From assembly GCA_945905815.1 (NCBI GenBank), contig CAMDQH010000024.1, positions 1-33,537 of the forward strand: DNA of 33,537 nucleotides, written 5' to 3'. Below, in pieces: positions 7,472 to 13,953 of the stretch (position 1 is the first letter of the stretch; every line of letters starts with the position of its first letter). The notes beneath the pieces are model-generated. The model searched no databases and was not told the DNA's origin. It worked only from the letters and a program-made list of their open reading frames with translations. The translations under genes and the position numbers were made by a program. Origin of the DNA: Bacteriovorax stolpii. Its GTDB lineage: Bacteria; Bdellovibrionota; Bacteriovoracia; Bacteriovoracales; Bacteriovoracaceae.

Positions 7472-9229
7472 TTAAATACCTCTGAGAGCTGCCGGGACCT
7501 TTTCAAGGTTAAGAGTCGTAAACATTTCCATCAGCTGTGGCCGTGGCATGACTTCCGACTTCATCTCACCGTATTTTCTTACTGCTACACTTGCAGCAGC
7601 AATCTCCTGATCTCCAAGCACTAGCATGAAAGGTATTTTTCCCGTTTGTGCTTGACGGGTTTTTAGGCCCATTGATTCATTTCTATCATCAACACGAACT
7701 CGGTAACCTTGGGATTTAAGTTGTTTCTCAAGAGTTTTAGCAGCTTCGAGATGTAATTCATTCTTAATAGGAATGATAACCGCTTGTTCCGGCGATAACC
7801 AGAAAGGAAAGGCCCCTGCAACGTGCTCTATATAAACTCCGATAAATCTTTCGAGTGAACCTAGTAGGGCACGGTGAATAACAACAGGTCTCTCCATTTC
7901 ACCATTGGCGTTTGCAAACTTCAGGTCAAAACGTTCAGGAAGTTGAAAGTCCAACTGGATTGTTCCGAGTTGATGGAATCTTCCAAGAGCATCGGCAACT
8001 TGGATATCAATTTTAGGTCCATAGAAAGCGCCGTCACCAGCTTCGATTGAATACTCTTTTCCTGATTTATCTAAAGCCGCTTTCAAAGCCGCTTCCGCAT
8101 TATCCCAAGTCTCATCGCTTCCCACTCTTAGTTCTGGGCGTGTTGAAAGAGCTATTTTAACTTTTTTAAATCCGAAGTGCTCATAACCAATGAAGAACAT
8201 CTCCATCAGTGTTTTGATTTCTTCCTGAATCCCATCAGTCTGTATGAAAATATGGGCATCATCTTGGCAGAAAGTTCGGACACGAGTTAAACCTGAAACC
8301 ACTCCTGATTTCTCGTAACGGTGCAATCGACCAAAATCTGCAAAGCGAAGAGGAAGGTCTCGATAAGAATAACGGTGATGAGAAAACATCAACATATGGC
8401 AAGGACAGTTCATCGGCTTCAGTGCGAATTCTCTTTCATCAATTTGAGTGAAATACATATTCTCTTTATATTTTTCGTAGTGGCCTGAAGTATGCCAGAG
8501 TTCGACGTCCAATATTTGCGGTGTAATCACTTCCTGATAATCATACTGAGCATAAATCCGGCGCATGAAATCAACCAGACCGTTATAAATTATGGCGCCT
8601 TTAGGCATAAAGAAAGGGGACGCTGGTGCAACCGGATCGAAGATAAAAAGCTCGAGCTCTTTACCAAGTTTTCGATGATCTCTTTTTTTTGCTTCTTCAA
8701 TTTGAGTTAGGTATTCACGCAATTCTTCTTTAGAACTAAAACAGGCAGCATATATACGTTGAAGCATCGGGCGAGTTACGTCTCCTCGCCAGTACGCTCC
8801 CGCTGTATGCATAAGCTTGAACCAAAAAGTTAATTCTGATGTCTTTTCAACATGGGGACCTGTGCATAAATCAAAAAAATGATCGCCCTGAGTGTAGTAG
8901 CTGATAATTTCCCCATCAGGAATATCTTTTATGAGTTCACATTTTAAACTTTGTCCACGCTCTGCAAATAATTTCAATGCCTCTGCACGGCTAACTTCAT
9001 GTCTAACAATAGGAAGATTTCGTTTGATGATTTCTTTCATCTTCTCTTCGATCTGTTTTAAATGTTCATCCGTTAGCTTCGCATTCATTTCAATATCGTA
9101 ATAAAATCCATTTTCAATCGTTGGACCAATTCCAAGTTGAACAGAATCATTAGGAAAGAGTTCCATGATTGCTTGGGCCATAAGATGTGCCGATGAGTGC
9201 CTTAAAGTGTCTAATTCGTACTTGGCCAT
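7472..9229 (-). CDS. thrS: Threonyl-tRNA synthetase lacking the TGS domain
   Basis: A class II synthetase charging tRNA-Thr in the cytoplasm. From the N-terminus: editing domain with HSSAHL (His pair) and LCTGPHV (Cys-x3-His); catalytic core with MNCPCH, motif 2 FGRLHRYEKSG, and motif 3 in the C-terminal half of the core; then an anticodon-binding domain (from about 480, IPIKNE onward). Zinc ligands Cys/His are present. It has 585 residues against about 640 in E. coli because the first, roughly 60-residue TGS (N1) domain is absent. I chose the ATG at 9229 (MAKYELDTLRHSS) because AAGGAG lies 4 bp upstream and homology begins there; an in-frame ATG at 9277 would add only 16 residues and lacks a ribosome site. 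Confidence 0.95.
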   Translation of the reverse strand: MAKYELDTLRHSSAHLMAQAIMELFPNDSVQLGIGPTIENGFYYDIEMNAKLTDEHLKQIEEKMKEIIKRNLPIVRHEVSRAEALKLFAERGQSLKCELIKDIPDGEIISYYTQGDHFFDLCTGPHVEKTSELTFWFKLMHTAGAYWRGDVTRPMLQRIYAACFSSKEELREYLTQIEEAKKRDHRKLGKELELFIFDPVAPASPFFMPKGAIIYNGLVDFMRRIYAQYDYQEVITPQILDVELWHTSGHYEKYKENMYFTQIDEREFALKPMNCPCHMLMFSHHRYSYRDLPLRFADFGRLHRYEKSGVVSGLTRVRTFCQDDAHIFIQTDGIQEEIKTLMEMFFIGYEHFGFKKVKIALSTRPELRVGSDETWDNAEAALKAALDKSGKEYSIEAGDGAFYGPKIDIQVADALGRFHQLGTIQLDFQLPERFDLKFANANGEMERPVVIHRALLGSLERFIGVYIEHVAGAFPFWLSPEQAVIIPIKNELHLEAAKTLEKQLKSQGYRVRVDDRNESMGLKTRQAQTGKIPFMLVLGDQEIAAASVAVRKYGEMKSEVMPRPQLMEMFTTLNLEKVPAALRGI

Positions 9230-9233
9230 GAGT

Positions 9234-9331
9234 CTCCTTACAAAGAACCTAGAAATTCGTTCTAACTGGTGCCACATACTTTAGCAATCGAACCCCGTTT
9301 AATCAACGAGTTAGAATACAACGTTAAACGG
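9234..9331 (-). promoter_or_regulatory. thrS leader with mutually exclusive stems / pseudoknot potential
   Basis: Read on the minus strand, an 8-bp stem CCGTTTAA/TTAAACGG (9331-9324 with 9302-9295) closes a 21-base loop. The loop contains TTCTAACT (9316-9309), which is perfectly complementary to AGTTAGAA (9267-9260) further downstream, so a loop-to-tail pseudoknot can form. The same AGAAC can instead pair with GTTCT (9248-9244), a 5-bp hairpin close to the AAGGAG ribosome site (9239-9234). The first loop also contains UUGUA, matching the anticodon loop core of tRNA-Thr(UGU). By analogy with E. coli thrS translational autoregulation this may be a ThrRS operator; that role is inference. Confidence 0.4.
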
Positions 9332-9339
9332 CTCACACC

Positions 9340-9361
9340 ACTGTAAGAAATCCCATCTTAC
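9340..9361 (+). promoter_or_regulatory. Candidate operator copy 1 (GTAAGA...TCTTAC)
   Basis: ACTGTAAGAA (9340-9349) begins a dyad GTAAGA (9343-9348) ... TCTTAC (9356-9361). The same ten bases recur at 9527-9536 in a second, longer dyad, and a TCTTAC half-site lies at 9415-9420. All are in the divergent region between thrS and the TPR/winged-helix regulator gene. Likely a protein-binding site, possibly for that regulator; inferred from repetition only. Confidence 0.4.
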
Positions 9362-9447
9362 ATTTTAAACTTTTGAGCTCAATATCTGGGGTCAAAAGCG
9401 CTCCATAGGGTTAGTCTTACACTGTTCAAGGCCTCAAGATTATATAA

Positions 9448-9476
9448 GTTATGGTGATTTTCGGTGCACCCATAAC
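9448..9476. other. Inverted repeat in the thrS/regulator intergenic region
   Basis: GTTATGG at 9448-9454 is complementary to CCATAAC at 9470-9476, and the stem can extend inward with one bulge (TG with CAC). A short dyad CAAGAATCTTG follows at 9476-9486. These lie in the middle of the 338-bp gap 9230-9567, the only gap longer than 300 bp in the window. I saw no tRNA, no credible small ORF and no clear sigma-70 promoter there. Confidence 0.3.
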
Positions 9477-9529
9477 AAGAATCTTGCTTTTTCATACAGG
9501 ATGAGGTTTAACACCCCCACTATGAAACT

Positions 9530-9547
9530 GTAAGAATGAATTCTTAC
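9530..9547 (+). promoter_or_regulatory. Candidate operator copy 2, 18-bp dyad before the regulator gene
   Basis: GTAAGAATGAATTCTTAC is a perfect 8-bp inverted repeat with a 2-bp centre, ending 7 bp before the AGGAGG ribosome site (9555-9560) of the TPR/winged-helix gene. It shares ACTGTAAGAA with the site at 9340. Its position would let a bound protein, or an mRNA hairpin, repress the downstream gene; autoregulation is the simplest guess. Confidence 0.45.
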
Positions 9548-9567
9548 GCCATTCAGGAGGCCGTAAT

Positions 9568-10827
9568 ATGGACACCATTCAAACGCTATCAATTGAAACG
9601 TTGATGAGTAGGGCTTTGGTGGATCTTAATAAGGACGATAGGTTTTTGGCCCATCTTCCATCCGATTCAACTAGAATTGAAGGTCAAGGCCACTATCGTT
9701 TGGCGAAGCTTTATTATGATAAAGCTGATTTTGAAAAAGCCGAAGAATATTTCCTCAATGCACTCAAATGCACTGATCTTCCTCAAGACGCATTTGCCAT
9801 TTTTAAGATTCACGGTTTTTTGATTCGAATTTACTCTGAAAGTCTCAATGAAAAAGATGCCAACAAATATATCCAGCTCTCAAGTGAACTTCTAGATCAA
9901 ATCGTTTCAATTCTTCCATCTCTTAATGCTGAATATTTTTACAATGCAGCAGTGGTGAATACCTATAAAGGTGAATTTGCAGAAGCAAATAAGAATTTCC
10001 ACCAAGCTTACCGTAAAGCTCAGACTGAAAATGAGCCTGAGCTTATGGCCAAGTCGCTATATGCAATGGCAACCAATGCTTACCAAATGAAGAACTTTCA
10101 GGATGCTCTTTTGCACCTTGGACAGCTCAATGAACTCCTTAATATTCTTAAGAAGGGCTATCTGAAAGGAAGCATGCACTTACTTTGGGGTAATTCCCTT
10201 AGAGAGTTGGGTTCATACGCAGAGTCTTTGCCTCACTACGATTTAGCAATGAAGCTTCTTCATTCTAAACGTTGTTGGAATATGCATCACTATGTTCTTT
10301 TGAATAAAGGCATATCTTTAAAGAAAATGGGTGAGTTTTCTAAGGCCCTGATTCTTTTTGGAATTGCTGAAAATTCTTTGGATGAAGAATACTTTAAACG
10401 CCTTCAGCAGTTACTACTTATGGAAGTAGATGATGTTAATGACTCGAGTGTTGATCTTTATCTTGACCGACATAATAGAGTGATTCATGAGAAGAGCTTA
10501 GGTGTAATTGACTTTAAACATCGTTTTGTTCTCCTTGAGATCCTTTTCCTCTTGGCGCAAACTCCTGGAACTTACTATAATAAAGATGATCTCGCTAAAA
10601 TGATCTGGAAAGATGAGTATAATCCTCTTATCCACGATAAGCTGATCTATACAAGTATCAGCAGACTAAGGAAGTTGATTGAGCCTAAAGGTATCAAGCG
10701 CCAGTATATTCTTCGCGGAAAAGATGGATACACCTTCAATCCACGAGTTAACGCCCGTTTTCACAAAGAAAACGAAGTTGTTAAGCAAAAAAACATCGGT
10801 AATATTGAAATATCTTCTCCTGTTTAA
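9568..10827 (+). CDS. TPR-repeat regulator with C-terminal winged helix
   Basis: 419 residues, no signal peptide or membrane helix. Residues about 40-300 are a run of helical tetratricopeptide-like repeats (for example GHYRLAKLYYDKADFEKAEEYF and GNSLRELGSYAESLPHYDLA). Residues about 310-395 form an OmpR/PhoB-type winged helix: FKHRFVLLEILFLLAQTPG, then KDDLAKMIW and YTSISRLRKLIEP as the recognition helix, and YILRGKDGYTFNP as the wing. The architecture suggests a cytoplasmic one-component DNA-binding regulator in which TPRs bind a partner. The AGGAGG ribosome site 7 bp before the ATG fixes the start and predicts strong translation. Dyads upstream may be its operators. It overlaps the next gene by 50 bp. 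Confidence 0.8.
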   Translation: MDTIQTLSIETLMSRALVDLNKDDRFLAHLPSDSTRIEGQGHYRLAKLYYDKADFEKAEEYFLNALKCTDLPQDAFAIFKIHGFLIRIYSESLNEKDANKYIQLSSELLDQIVSILPSLNAEYFYNAAVVNTYKGEFAEANKNFHQAYRKAQTENEPELMAKSLYAMATNAYQMKNFQDALLHLGQLNELLNILKKGYLKGSMHLLWGNSLRELGSYAESLPHYDLAMKLLHSKRCWNMHHYVLLNKGISLKKMGEFSKALILFGIAENSLDEEYFKRLQQLLLMEVDDVNDSSVDLYLDRHNRVIHEKSLGVIDFKHRFVLLEILFLLAQTPGTYYNKDDLAKMIWKDEYNPLIHDKLIYTSISRLRKLIEPKGIKRQYILRGKDGYTFNPRVNARFHKENEVVKQKNIGNIEISSPV

Positions 10828-11392
10828 TTTCTTGATCGGAGGACTTCAGGCCCAAGAGCTTGTTTCCTCCGATCGATTTCTCATAAAAATCATTGATCGC
10901 ACCATTTCATTTCAGGACATTGTTTACCAGCTACGAAATCTAAAAGCCTTAAATTGTATTTATGATGACGCTCTTGTTGTCGCATATTTTGAAAAAAGCT
11001 TCATAAGTGACCTCGATAAATTCGTAAAAGACTTCCCGGAGAAAGACGAAGATGTCACAAAATATCTTCACGACCATACGGAGATCCTTAAAAAAATAAG
11101 GTATTTCTTTAAAATGCTTCGTTACTCTGAAGATCAAAATAAAAAAGTTTCCAAGGAGCTTTCCAAATTAATTCACGAAGGAACGAGGGAGAATAACTGC
11201 CAAAAGAGTATTCTCCATAAGGATTCTCTTAAAACCAATTTCAAAAGCCTGATTGAAATGGAGATCTATATTCGATCTCGTTATGAAGGCCAGATGAAGG
11301 GCAATAAACGGAATTTCGATATCATCAGGCCTTCGATTGATCTCTTTGTAGACTCATTAGATAAGCAGTTTCCCCATGAATACTACTGGTAA
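10778..11392 (+). CDS. Exported hypothetical protein overlapping the regulator gene
   Basis: I do not recognise the family. The frame is open from well inside the regulator gene; the most sensible start is the TTG at 10778, which gives 204 residues beginning with a signal peptide (basic SKKTS, hydrophobic VILKYLLLFNFLIGG, cleavage near LQAQ-EL). The mature part is helical and rich in Lys, Asp and Phe, with cysteines in ALNCIYDD and NNCQKS and no catalytic motif. With no clear ribosome site, translation probably depends on coupling with the regulator, whose stop lies 50 bp downstream of this start. Its own 3' end overlaps the rimI-like gene by 17 bp. The start is uncertain; the reading frame itself is well supported. 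Confidence 0.65.
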   Translation: MLSKKTSVILKYLLLFNFLIGGLQAQELVSSDRFLIKIIDRTISFQDIVYQLRNLKALNCIYDDALVVAYFEKSFISDLDKFVKDFPEKDEDVTKYLHDHTEILKKIRYFFKMLRYSEDQNKKVSKELSKLIHEGTRENNCQKSILHKDSLKTNFKSLIEMEIYIRSRYEGQMKGNKRNFDIIRPSIDLFVDSLDKQFPHEYYW

Positions 11393-11828
11393 ACTAATTC
11401 AACTGAGTCCCAAACATTTAGACTTCCATCAAATTCTCGATTTGGACCGTGAGCAGTTTCCAAGGCCATGGTCGTCCAAAGATTGGATAGATCTTAACTG
11501 GGATCACCATTTACTTTATGGTTGGTGCCTAAATGGACAAACAGTCGGATTTGCCCTTTTTAGTTTAGTGACCGATGATGACGTGGCGCACCTTCTCAAG
11601 ATTTGCCTTCGGTCCGATCTTAGAGGTCAGGGCATTTCCCAGCAGTTCTGGGATGTCTGCTTATTAAAGATACGGGAACGTGGTGCCAAATCTATTTACC
11701 TCGAAGTTGAGTCTCACAATCATAAGGCCATTGGATTCTATAAAAAGCTCAATTTTGAAACCCTGAGAGTGGTTAAAAGTTATTATTCAGATGGCACTGA
11801 TGCGATTACAATGCAAATAACTACCTGA
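11376..11828 (+). CDS. rimI: RimI-like GNAT N-acetyltransferase
   Basis: 150 residues, the usual length of RimI, which acetylates the N-terminal alanine of ribosomal protein S18 using acetyl-CoA. Motifs: FPRPWSSKDW (RimI-typical, residues 26-35), the acetyl-CoA pyrophosphate loop LRGQGIS, YLEVESHNHKAIGFYKKLNFE as the C-terminal GNAT signature. The ATG lies inside the 3' end of the preceding gene (17-bp overlap), without a clear ribosome site, so coupling is likely. The next gene, rimP, also serves the small ribosomal subunit but is separated by a 125-bp gap containing a terminator-like hairpin. A related acetyltransferase with another substrate cannot be excluded. Confidence 0.8.
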   Translation: MNTTGKLIQLSPKHLDFHQILDLDREQFPRPWSSKDWIDLNWDHHLLYGWCLNGQTVGFALFSLVTDDDVAHLLKICLRSDLRGQGISQQFWDVCLLKIRERGAKSIYLEVESHNHKAIGFYKKLNFETLRVVKSYYSDGTDAITMQITT

Positions 11829-11908
11829 GTCAGAAATGCTTTAAAATTGCTCTTTCGATTTGATTTTGTTACATATGTGGCCTGTCTTAGATTTCGGTGG
11901 TGTTGTTA

Positions 11909-11933
11909 GGGTGGTTTTTTTCCATCCTTTTTT
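11909..11933 (+). terminator. Terminator-like hairpin (possible attenuator) before rimP
   Basis: GGGTGG (11909-11914) can pair with CCATCC (11922-11927; one G-U pair) around a seven-T loop, followed immediately by T6, A, T4. This is a short intrinsic-terminator shape 20 bp upstream of the rimP ATG and 80 bp after rimI. It may end the rimI transcript, or act as an attenuator in the rimP-nusA-infB leader. A possible promoter is TTGCTC (11847-11852), 17 bp, TACATA (11870-11875), but it is weak. Confidence 0.5.
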
Positions 11934-11953
11934 ATTTTACGGGTACTTTTTTA

Positions 11954-12484
11954 ATGGATATCCAGCAAGAGCGGATTGGTTTTGAAAAAAAGTTTTATCA
12001 TCTTTGTGAACCAGTGGTTCAGGAAGCAGGATATCGTTTATACGACCTTGAGTATGTCACCGCTCAAAAAATCCTAAGACTTTTTATCCAGGATCCTAAA
12101 ACTGGCTCAGCAGTGATCGAAGACTGTATTAAAGTTGATCATGCGTTGACTGAGCCATTTGAAAAAGAAGCTTGGATACCGGAAGAAATTGTTCTCGAGG
12201 TTTCTTCTCCTGGTGTTTTCCGAAATGTTATGAATCTTGAACACTTCAAGATGAGCATTGGTGAAATATTGGCAGTTGTAATAACGGGACAGTTATCTGA
12301 GGAGCAGACTGCGGGTTCGCCTAAAAGTCTAAACCTCAAAAGTGATAAAAAATTTCGTGGCAAGCTTATTGAAGCGAACCAAGATGAATATGTGATTGAA
12401 GTTAAAGGCTTCAATCTCAAATTAAATTATAAACAGACTAAAAAAGTTAATTTAGATCCCGATTTAAAATCGGCTCGTGAGTAA
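11954..12484 (+). CDS. rimP: Ribosome maturation factor RimP
   Basis: 176 residues from the ATG at 11954. RimP assists assembly of the 30S ribosomal subunit. The two-domain family is recognisable by GYRLYDLEYV, LRLFIQD, EDCIKVDHAL, and LEVSSPGVFRNVMNLEHF (the SPG-x-x-R motif), then the C-terminal SH3-like part with KFRGKLIEAN. The residues encoded upstream in the same frame (from GTG at 11897) are hydrophobic and come from the hairpin/T-run region, so I rejected that longer start, though no strong ribosome site precedes the ATG. Position before nusA, 11 bp away, matches the conserved rimP-nusA-infB order. An insertion of about 20 residues (EEQTAGSPKSLNL) lies before the C-terminal part. Confidence 0.9.
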   Translation: MDIQQERIGFEKKFYHLCEPVVQEAGYRLYDLEYVTAQKILRLFIQDPKTGSAVIEDCIKVDHALTEPFEKEAWIPEEIVLEVSSPGVFRNVMNLEHFKMSIGEILAVVITGQLSEEQTAGSPKSLNLKSDKKFRGKLIEANQDEYVIEVKGFNLKLNYKQTKKVNLDPDLKSARE

Positions 12485-12495
12485 GGAGAGACCCT

Positions 12496-13923
12496 GTGAA
12501 CTTTTCAGAATTAGGTCGAGTTATTGAACAACTAGGCAAAGACCGCGGTATTAAAAAAGAATATATCGTTGGCGCCATTGAACAAGCGTTCCTTGTGACT
12601 GCTCGTAAGAAATTCGGGATTCAAGGCGAATACGAAGCTCGTTATAATGAAAATGATGGAGAAGTTGAAATCTTCCAATATAAAAACGTAGTTGAGAAAG
12701 TACGTGATGCGATAGTTGAGATTGATTTTGATTCAGCTAAAAAGCTGGATGAAGACTGTGAAGTTGGCGATCAGCTTGGCCTTAAAATTGAAAACCCTGG
12801 TTTTTCTCGTGTAGATATCCAGACTGCAAAACAAATTATTTTCCAAAAAGTTCGTGATGCTGAGAGAGATATCCTATTTGCTGAATTTAAACACCGTGAA
12901 GGCGACCTCGTTACAGGTATTGCGCGTCGTTTTGAAAGAGGTAATGTTATTATCGATCTTGGAAAATCAGATGCTATCTTGCCTAAAAAAGAAATCATCT
13001 TTGGAGAAGCTTTCAAGCCAGGTGACAGAATTCAGGCTTACCTGTCTGACGTTGTCATGACTAACCGTGGTCCAGAAATACGCTTAACTCGTACTTCTCC
13101 TATGTTCCTTGTGAAATTATTTGAAGTAGAAGTTCCAGAAATAGCTGATGGAACAATTGAAGTTAAAGCAGCTGCACGTGAGCCAGGCTATAGAGCAAAA
13201 ATTGCTGTAATGAGCACAGATAGAGATATAGATCCTGTTGGTGCTTGCGTGGGTATGAAAGGTTCACGAGTTCAAAACATTGTGAATGAACTTCAAGGTG
13301 AGAAAATTGATATCGTTCGTTGGAACGAAGATTCTGAAACTTTCGCAAGAGCTGCACTCGCTCCTGCAGAGATTCAATCAGTCTCTTTGAATCACGCAGA
13401 TCATACGCTTGATGTTATTGTTGAAGATGATCAATTATCTCTTGCGATTGGTAAGAGAGGTCAGAACGTTCGCCTAGCAGCAATGCTTACAGGTTGGAAA
13501 ATTAACATTATCTCTAAAGCGAAGCTTCAAGAGCGTGTTAAACTTGCAGTTGAAAATCTTGTCCAGCTTTCAAATATTTCTGAAGCAATTGCTCAGGTGC
13601 TTGTTCAGAAAGGTGTTATGTCGATTATTGATCTTAGTGCTTCAACTCCAGAAAATATCGCTAGATATCTTGGTAAGTCAGTTGCTGATGCTCAAACGAT
13701 GATTGATACAGCCGCTGCTGCTCTAGAGGATGAGAATATCAAGTCTGACCTTGACGAGAATGCAGAAATCATTTCTGCTTCTGCAGTTCCAAATCAGACA
13801 GGCTTCAAGAGATCTGAGAGAGCTGAAAGTACAACTAATTCTAGAAAAGAAGCTGGCGGTGATAAGTTCTCTGAAGTGGAAAGACGCCTAAGAGAAGAAC
13901 TTGCTGCATTTAAATTGAAATAA
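12496..13923 (+). CDS. nusA: Transcription elongation/termination factor NusA
   Basis: 475 residues. NusA binds RNA polymerase and RNA to control pausing, termination and antitermination. Domains in order: N-terminal RNAP-binding domain (1-125), S1 domain (about 135-200, EGDLVTGIARRFERGNVIIDLG), KH1 with VGACVGMKGSRVQNIVNEL, KH2 with LAIGKRGQNVRLAAMLTGW, and a C-terminal helix-hairpin-helix-like acidic region (about 355-415). The remaining tail is low complexity. The GTG start has AAGGAGAG upstream at suitable spacing. It is followed by infB after 30 bp, as in most bacteria. Confidence 0.97.
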   Translation: MNFSELGRVIEQLGKDRGIKKEYIVGAIEQAFLVTARKKFGIQGEYEARYNENDGEVEIFQYKNVVEKVRDAIVEIDFDSAKKLDEDCEVGDQLGLKIENPGFSRVDIQTAKQIIFQKVRDAERDILFAEFKHREGDLVTGIARRFERGNVIIDLGKSDAILPKKEIIFGEAFKPGDRIQAYLSDVVMTNRGPEIRLTRTSPMFLVKLFEVEVPEIADGTIEVKAAAREPGYRAKIAVMSTDRDIDPVGACVGMKGSRVQNIVNELQGEKIDIVRWNEDSETFARAALAPAEIQSVSLNHADHTLDVIVEDDQLSLAIGKRGQNVRLAAMLTGWKINIISKAKLQERVKLAVENLVQLSNISEAIAQVLVQKGVMSIIDLSASTPENIARYLGKSVADAQTMIDTAAAALEDENIKSDLDENAEIISASAVPNQTGFKRSERAESTTNSRKEAGGDKFSEVERRLREELAAFKLK

Positions 13924-13953
13924 TTAATTGGTTTTTGGAAATCGGAGTAACTA

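Noticed and set aside
9283-9297. tRNA-like GGTTCGATTG word on the minus strand upstream of thrS
   Set aside because: No acceptor, D or anticodon arms of a tRNA can be built around it; T-arm stem does not pair.
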